From Acytostelium subglobosum LB1 (Eukaryota > Evosea > Eumycetozoa > Acytosteliales > Acytosteliaceae): a stretch of DNA of 64,000 nucleotides. Positions 58,656 to 64,000 of the stretch are shown piece by piece. Position 1 is the first letter of the stretch, and the number at the start of each line of letters is the position of its first letter. The position numbers were made by a program, and so were the translations under genes. The stretch spans positions 434,001-498,000 of the forward strand of contig NW_012236526.1 of NCBI RefSeq assembly GCF_000787575.1. Reading direction: 5' to 3'. The notes below the pieces were generated by a model. It was not told the origin of the DNA. It made no database searches and saw nothing but the letters and a program-made list of their open reading frames with translations.

Positions 58656-58674
58656 CCGCTTGAGACCAGGAGTT
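58650..58674 (+). repeat. 25-bp direct repeat, copy 2
   Basis: GAGTAACCGCTTGAGACC followed by AGGAGTT; 23 of 25 bases match copy 1 at 55958-55982, same orientation. Confidence 0.8.
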
Positions 58675-58861
58675 CAGCCGACAGTTTTCAACACTGGCGC
58701 AAGCGACACCACTCAAATGTGTCATGAGCGGTCCCCCTTTAAGGGTTGCCCATCTTGCTCTCGTTCCTGGCCAAGCACAGGTATTATTTATATATTAAAC
58801 ATGATCCAGTCGACAGCAACAACAACAGCAGCAGTAGCAGCAACTACAACAATAATATATA
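58675..58861. other. Element interior, no gene seen
   Basis: Short stretch with AAC/AGC repeats (58815-58856). A frame reading FNTGASDTTQMCHERSPF runs through it from the repeat, but nothing supports it as a gene. Confidence 0.5.
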
Positions 58862-59091
58862 ATTTTTTTATTTAAAAAATATCTTCACCAATGCCTCCTT
58901 TCCCGCCCTCTTTTTTTTTAATACCCAACCATATGATCCAATCTATCTTCTTCAAATTTAATTATTAATATTAATATTAACAATTTAATAAATAATACTA
59001 ATAGTAGAGTATTGATTGAAGAATGAAAATCTCGAAGCGATTGGAATGATTGTTGGAGGGCACCAGACCAGAGCTGCCACACACTGAGAGA
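58862..59091. repeat. Right terminal inverted repeat of the insertion
   Basis: Reverse complement of 53353-53550, plus a 43-base block (58932-58974 region) that contains GATCCAATCTATCTTCTTCA, a piece also found in the Uma2-like C-terminal part (53208-53228, opposite strand). Confidence 0.85.
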
Positions 59092-59790
59092 CAACACCTC
59101 TCACAATCAATAGTCCTTCGATACAACAATGCCAATGCTCTGAAGGGTGAGGGATCTATTGCCCTCAGAGGAAAGATCTTGATACAAATAACGACTTGGA
59201 TATCAGTGAGATTTGAGAGGTACCAACATGCCTTGTGATGAAGGGATGATAGAGTTTGAGATTCTCCAACCTGGAAGACAAAAGTGGGGTATGGTTCAGT
59301 TCCAATGGCTGTCAGACCACCTTTTAGTACCGGGTTGGGTCTTCCAGATGGGATGAGAGACCTGTCAGCCTCTGCACCACTTTCACCTATTAACATGGTC
59401 ATTGATCAGGAGTCAAAGAATGAATCCTCTGGCAACTGCAATGCCAATATGTTGAATATCCATCCAGCAATGCTCTCATGAATGCTTGTTATTTTCAACT
59501 CGTAGATGAGTACCTCCCCGTCTTCGAACCATAGCCTGTACCTAAGATCTTCTCTATCATAAGCAATGTATTGGTCAAGAGTGATTTGGTCACAAACTAC
59601 ATAGTGATCAGGTTCATCAGGCTTATCATTCCAATTTTGGATCAATGGTAGATAGAGCTAGTGTATGAATCATTGAGTGAGTGTTTGATTACTTCAAATA
59701 GTGAATAGTACTATACATACAGCTTGTATTCGTTGTAGCCAGTTTCCCTCATGAATTAGAACATCTGAAGATGGTGATGATGAAGATGAT
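59092..59790 (-). pseudogene. Uma2-like nuclease gene, N-terminal part
   Basis: Minus strand. A small exon (about 59757-59721) and an exon from 59657 joined over a 63-base intron give IHEGNWLQRIQALYLP, then YRLWFEDGEVLIYELK and SIHESIAGWIFNILALQLPE, the fold's N-terminal part (the '(Y/E)-x-L-x-D/E-G-E-(V/L)' and H-E residues fit Uma2). An in-frame TGA at 59403-59405 is followed by GAEADRSLIPSGRPNP and TFVFQVGESQTLSSLHHKAC. The position expected to hold the catalytic Glu (V-E-V) is Gln (FQV). So it is stopped, mutated and cut by the insertion. The real 5' end is not resolved. Minus reading runs into the right inverted repeat. Confidence 0.6.
59098..59103. repeat. Target site duplication, right copy (CTCTCA)
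   Basis: Direct repeat of 53354-53359. Thirteen bases (TGAGAGACAACAC) lie between the clear inverted-repeat end and this copy, so the exact boundary is not certain. Confidence 0.5.
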
Positions 59791-60393
59791 GTTCATACAT
59801 TAGCCATTTTAAAACAAGTAAATACTAAAAGAAGAAGAAATAATTATATTTTAGAAAAATGAATAAAATTATGTTTTATATATTTTTTATTTTATTTTTT
59901 TAATGATTATCATCGAGAAAATCGTGTCGTGGATCGAGCTCGATTGTCCTTTTCATAGAGTTGTCTCTCTGTCACTGATTCCCCAGTTGTCGGAAGAACT
60001 ATTGTCGTCTGGTCATTTGTTCCGGAGATTGTAATAAGAATCCGCATCACATAGATTGAGTTGAATAGCTTTCAAACATTCTGAGTTTGATTGATCACTG
60101 GTAGTAAAGGACACCATGACAATGTAGTTACCTCAAAAGAAACAACTGATCAGTTGATCAAGTTATTATAATACCAACAAAAGCTGGCAAACAAATATCT
60201 TGACCTGTGATCTCTACATTTTCATTTGGTTAACCCAAATACATAAATGATCAACTCAAGAAATATTAATCATTTAATCAGTCAATCAATACATCTGTGC
60301 ACTGTATTTATATAAGATCTCACCTCACTCTATCAGTCCACTCATTCACTCAATCAATCAATAGAACCATTCCAAACACTCAATCAATCAAAG
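59791..60393. other. Intergenic, AT-rich, no gene supported
   Basis: Between the Uma2-like 5' region and the fourth ankyrin gene. Very AT-rich at 59845-59905. Minus-strand text at 59890-60120 is somewhat protein-like (SECLKAIQLNLCDADSYYNL) but broken by stops; possibly an old gene fragment. Confidence 0.5.
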
Positions 60394-61864
60394 ATGGACA
60401 ATCAGTTGAATGACATTGAATCATTGTGCAGACGATTGATCAACAATAGAGTATTATCAACGAGGTTGTTCAATCATGTACATGATATACATGTAAGGGT
60501 GTTGTCATTGTCAACTCGCAAGTCATCATCAACTCCGTCGCAGTCACAGTCACAGTCACATGACCCAGAGGTTATGAGATGGAGGGATCTAAAGACACAT
60601 TGGATCAGTTGTGTAGAGTCACTCTTTGATGAAGTCAACATTAAGTTTAAGTGTGGACCATTCGACAAGTATCAAGGACATGAGTACATCATCAAGTACA
60701 TCATCAAGAATGAGCAATTCACATTCAAGTTATTAAGAACATTGGATGCAATGTCATCGATTGGTAGATTGGACCTTGTTCAATACCTTCACCGCAATGG
60801 TGCACCGGCAACAACGAATGCGATGGACCATGCCCACTCATTGGATATGTTCCTCTTCCTCCAACAACATCGAACAGAGGGTCACTCACGCCGAGCATTG
60901 GAGTTCGCCGCACACAATGGTTGCCTGCCACTAGTGGAGCATCTCTACAACACCGCCATCGACAAGTTGGATCACAAGAACGCTCTGGATAGGGCAGCAC
61001 GGGCAGGTCACCTTGATGTGGTGCGATTCCTTCACGAACACAATCTTGGCAATGAAGGATGTACCTCTGACACAATGGACGCTGTAGCAGGTAAAGGTCA
61101 CTTGGAGGTGCTCGACAGAGGCCATGGACAGTGCCGCATCGAATGGCCACTACGACGTCGTCAAATTCCTCCATGAGAACAGGACTGAAGGAGGCACATA
61201 TCAGGCGACGATACGAGCAGCGGAGCATGGACATCTTTCAATCATTCAACTATTCAATGAACAGCACATCACCGAGCCATGGGACAAAGATGTGGTGTCA
61301 TTCGCAGTGAAGCATGGACATCTGGACATTGTCAAGTACCTCCATGTCAATCGAACTGAGCGGTGCTCAGAGTATTCGGTCAAGATGGCGGCGCTCAATG
61401 GCCATCTTGACATGATACGGTACCTTCACGAACAAGGATGCAACTCATTCACACCGGATGTCATGGACAAGGCGGCTCTAAATGGACATCTGGACATTGT
61501 CAAGTTCCTCCATCGAAACAGAACCGAGGGCTGCTCTTGGACTACTGCGATGGATGGTGCAGCAATGAGAGGCCACCTCGATGTTGTCGAATATCTTCAT
61601 ACCAACCGAACGGAAGGCTGCACAAATGAAGCCATGCACATGGCGGGAGTCTATGGACATTTGGACATCCTTCGCTTCCTAAATGAGAACCGAACGGAAG
61701 GATGTAAATCAGACACAATGACCTGGGCGGCAATGTTTGGACATTTGAACACAGTCAGCTATCTTCACAAGAATCGTAATGATTGTAACATTACCGAGGC
61801 GATCAGAATGGCTGAGAAAAAAGGACACCAGGAGATTGTTCGTGTCCTAAAAGGCACCAATTAG
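60394..61864 (+). pseudogene. Ankyrin repeat protein 4, with an internal frame-breaking deletion
   Basis: Start MDNQLNDIESLCRRLINNRV, the family head, with a QS repeat (about residues 49-56). Family text runs to GHLEVL at about 61113, where the usual KYLH...NRTEGCT segment is missing and the sequence jumps to the EAMD of the next unit in another frame; open from 61124 to 61864. The deletion removes about 38 bases, close to one ankyrin unit's turn. Shorter than genes 2 and 3. Confidence 0.75.
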
Positions 61865-62002
61865 GCTTGTCTGTGATGGGTGCTATGCTGGACTGGGCTA
61901 GGCCTAGGCTTGGCCAAAATGATGATCATTTGGACATTGTCCAGACAGTTTGGTTCATGACCATACCATCACAGACGATGATGTTTCGTTACCAAAAATA
62001 TA
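61865..62002. other. Short gap before ankyrin gene 5
   Basis: Contains AGGCCTAGGCTTGGCC, a near-palindromic string at about 61902-61917, and no family start codon. Confidence 0.4.
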
Positions 62003-63601
62003 GTGTTCCATTTTGATCACCTGATCGTTCATTTATTTGATCAACCTACCAACACACTCCAGTCCAGATCAAACAACAATGATAACAAGTACAACAAAAA
62101 CAAGAACAAAAGTAGCCACTACGTGATCATTAGATGGAATGAACTAAAGACAAATTGGATAAGATTCATCAAGACCTACTTCAGTTATTGGGGCAAAGAG
62201 CAGCATTTGGACAAGTTCAAGTGTGGACCATTCGATAAGTATCAAGGACAAGAGTACATCATCAAGTACATCATCAAGAATGAACCAGACATATTCAAGT
62301 CATTGATGATATTGGATGCCCTGTCATCGATTGGAAGATTGGACCTTGTTCAATATCTTCATGACAATGGTGCCCCGGCAACAAAGAACGCGATGGATCA
62401 TGCTGGCTCGCTGGACGTGTTCCTCTTCCTCCAACAACATCGTACTGAGGGTCACTCACCACGAGCACTTGAGAATGCGGCGCGCAATGGTTGCTTGCCA
62501 CTTGTGGAGTATCTCTACAACACTGCCATCGACAAGTTGGATCATGATGATGTACTTGGTATCGCGGCCATATCAGGACACCTGGATGTGGTGCGATTCC
62601 TTCACGAACACAACTTTGGCATTGATGGAGAATATTCGACCGTGATCATGGACAAGGTGGCATGTAACGGTCATTTAGAGGTGCTCAAGTATTTACATTT
62701 CAACAGAAGAGAGCATTGCACCACTGATGCAATGGACAAGGCTGCAAAGAATGGCCACTACGACGTCGTTAGATTCCTCCATGAGAACAGGACTGAGGGA
62801 GCTACGTATCAAGCCACATCACAAGCAGCAAGAGGTGGCCACCTTCCAATCATTCAATTCTTTCATGAACAGCATCGCACTGAGCCATGGGACATAAATA
62901 TAATGTCGGGCGCAGTTACTGAAGGACATTTGGACACAGTGAAGTACCTCCATATCACCCGATCCGAAGAGTGCACAGAGTATTCGGTCGGATTGGCGGC
63001 AGCCAATGGCCATCTTGACATGATTCGATACTTCCATGAGATTCAACCCAACTCATTCTCAAATCGTGCGATGAACTATGCATCTCGAAGTGGGCATCTG
63101 GACATTGTCAAGTTCCTCCACGAGCACCGGACTGAGGGCTGCACAGTGGTCCGGTTCCTTCATAACAAAAGAACCGAGGGCTGCACGACTGAGGCCATGG
63201 ACAATGCTGCATCGAATGGTAATATGGACGTTGTTCAATTCCTTCATTACAATAGAACAGAGGGCTGCTCGATTAAGGCCATGGACACTGCTGCCTCGAG
63301 TGGCAATTTGGAAATTGTTCGATTCCTTTATGAAAACCAACACAAAGGATGTAGTTTGGAAGCTGAGAGCAATGCAGCCAAGAATGGTCACACAGAGACA
63401 GTGGAGTATCTGTTGGACAATCGAACAGAGCTAAGTCCCATTGATGCAATGAATATGGCGTCCGAGAATGGACTTTTGGAAAGAGTCTACTGGCTGCGCG
63501 CCAGAGATTCTAGAAAGGCAATCAGCAGCGTAGTTGCGGCTGGAATCACTATAATACTTTCCATATTGGCCACACTATTATGGGCCAATGGAATGGAATG
63601 A
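62003..63601 (+). pseudogene. Ankyrin repeat protein 5, start missing, C-terminal hydrophobic segment
   Basis: Open frame to 63601 without an in-frame ATG before the conserved block (FKCGPFDKYQGQEYIIKYII at about 62215). The family head (RRLINN...) is absent, so the 5' end is lost or lies in an exon I cannot find. About 12 ankyrin units follow; two are fused by an in-frame loss at about 63148 (EGCTVVRFLHNKRTEGCT). Unlike the others it ends in a hydrophobic helix (SVVAAGITIILSILATLLWA), which might anchor it in a membrane. Confidence 0.65.
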
Positions 63602-63679
63602 TCCCTATCAATCATATTAAAGCCCTCCTTCAATCTTGTTACAAGTTTGGCAAGCACTTTCCAAACATACATTTATTCC

Positions 63680-64000
63680 TTACAAGTTGAGGTATGATAC
63701 ATTGTTGGTCCATGACATTGGCATTGGTCTACTGCTGTCGCCACAATGATTGCCAGTGGCCTGTTGACTGACTCGAACTATACATGAGGTGCCTTGATAC
63801 GATGTGGCCACGTAGATATTACCATTCTCTAAGTAGGTCATATCATTGTAGATTGAGAAGTTAACCTTGTTTTGATGCAACAGTTGTTGTTGTGACTCGA
63901 GTGTCGGCGATGAACTGGACGACGTACTAATGCCATTATTACTGGTTTGGAACGTTGGCAATGATTGTATGATGTTACCATTGACCAACGTGCGTATCTC
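63680..64000 (-). CDS. C-terminal part of an unidentified protein, cut by the window edge
   Basis: Minus-strand frame open to the right edge, stop at 63680. Starts inside the protein (EIRTLVNGNIIQSLPTFQTS), followed by an Ser-rich insert, NFSIYNDMTYLENGNIYVAT and a Cys-containing end (GTSCIVRVSQQATGNHCGDS). The strand-like YLENGNIYVATSYQG suggests a propeller or beta-sandwich. Not recognised. Confidence 0.55.
   Translation of the reverse strand, partial: EIRTLVNGNIIQSLPTFQTSNNGISTSSSSSPTLESQQQLLHQNKVNFSIYNDMTYLENGNIYVATSYQGTSCIVRVSQQATGNHCGDSSRPMPMSWTNNVSYLNL

Larger units (their letters stand above)
53360..59097. mobile_element. 5.7 kb inverted-repeat element with viral-type gene remnants and host-like cargo
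   Basis: Bounded by about 200-230 base terminal inverted repeats and a CTCTCA duplication. Left half (53.8-56.0 kb): small ORF, zinc-finger ORF, damaged DNA polymerase B, virion-protein-like remnant. Right half (56.0-58.65 kb): broken FNIP fragment and an intact membrane protein gene, bracketed by a 25-bp direct repeat. No integrase, packaging ATPase, protease or major capsid gene is seen, so it is an internally deleted, non-autonomous copy. A protein-primed polymerase with long inverted repeats fits Polinton/Polinton-like viruses or invertron (linear plasmid) elements; I cannot choose from what remains. Confidence 0.7.

Noticed and set aside
59890-60120. Minus-strand text ECLKAIQLNLCDADSYYNL and neighbouring frames
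   Set aside because: Protein-like for about 35 codons but broken by stops in all frames; too little to name, left as possible old fragment.

Overview
The window looks like nuclear DNA of a dictyostelid social amoeba. The gene set is typical of that group: villidin, the Roco protein GbpC, F-box/FNIP repeat proteins, B-box/kelch proteins, follistatin-like secreted proteins and a large ankyrin family. Coding sequence is much more GC-rich than in Dictyostelium discoideum, introns are about 63-120 bases with GTATGT or GTAAGT donors and TCAA/TCAC repeats before the acceptor. An Acytostelium-like (group 2) species is my best guess, by inference only.

Region 1-31 kb is an ordinary compact gene array: an unidentified armadillo-like protein (partial), an FNIP protein, a PH-WD40 protein with an apparent SMP lipid-binding C-terminus, a DHRS12-like dehydrogenase, a coiled-coil protein, actin (one base missing and three N's), villidin, a broken F-box-like locus, N-myristoyltransferase, two broken head-to-head paralogues, the OST48 subunit of oligosaccharyltransferase, a DUF4419 protein and a B-box/kelch protein followed by a decayed copy of part of itself. 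Region 31.5-46.2 kb holds gbpC, a Q/N-rich developmental-type protein and a 3 kb sparsely coding stretch with two strongly foldable segments and two possible small genes. A small secreted cysteine-rich protein follows at 46.2 kb.

Region 47.2-63.6 kb is a tandem ankyrin cluster (five members) split by foreign DNA. Between members 3 and 4 lies a Uma2-like (PD-(D/E)XK-fold) nuclease gene on the minus strand, itself cut in two by a 5.7 kb insertion with long terminal inverted repeats and an apparent 6-bp target duplication (CTCTCA). The insertion holds remnants of what looks like a protein-primed family B DNA polymerase, a small zinc-finger ORF of a type common in large DNA viruses and Polinton-like elements, and a virion-protein-like ORF, all frameshifted or short. 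It also carries host-like cargo, a head-to-head broken FNIP fragment and an intact 613-codon membrane protein gene, bracketed by a 25-bp imperfect direct repeat. This nested structure is the most notable content of the window. Functional links between neighbours are few: villidin, actin and GbpC all serve the actin/myosin cortex and chemotaxis, but they are not an operon and each is transcribed alone.
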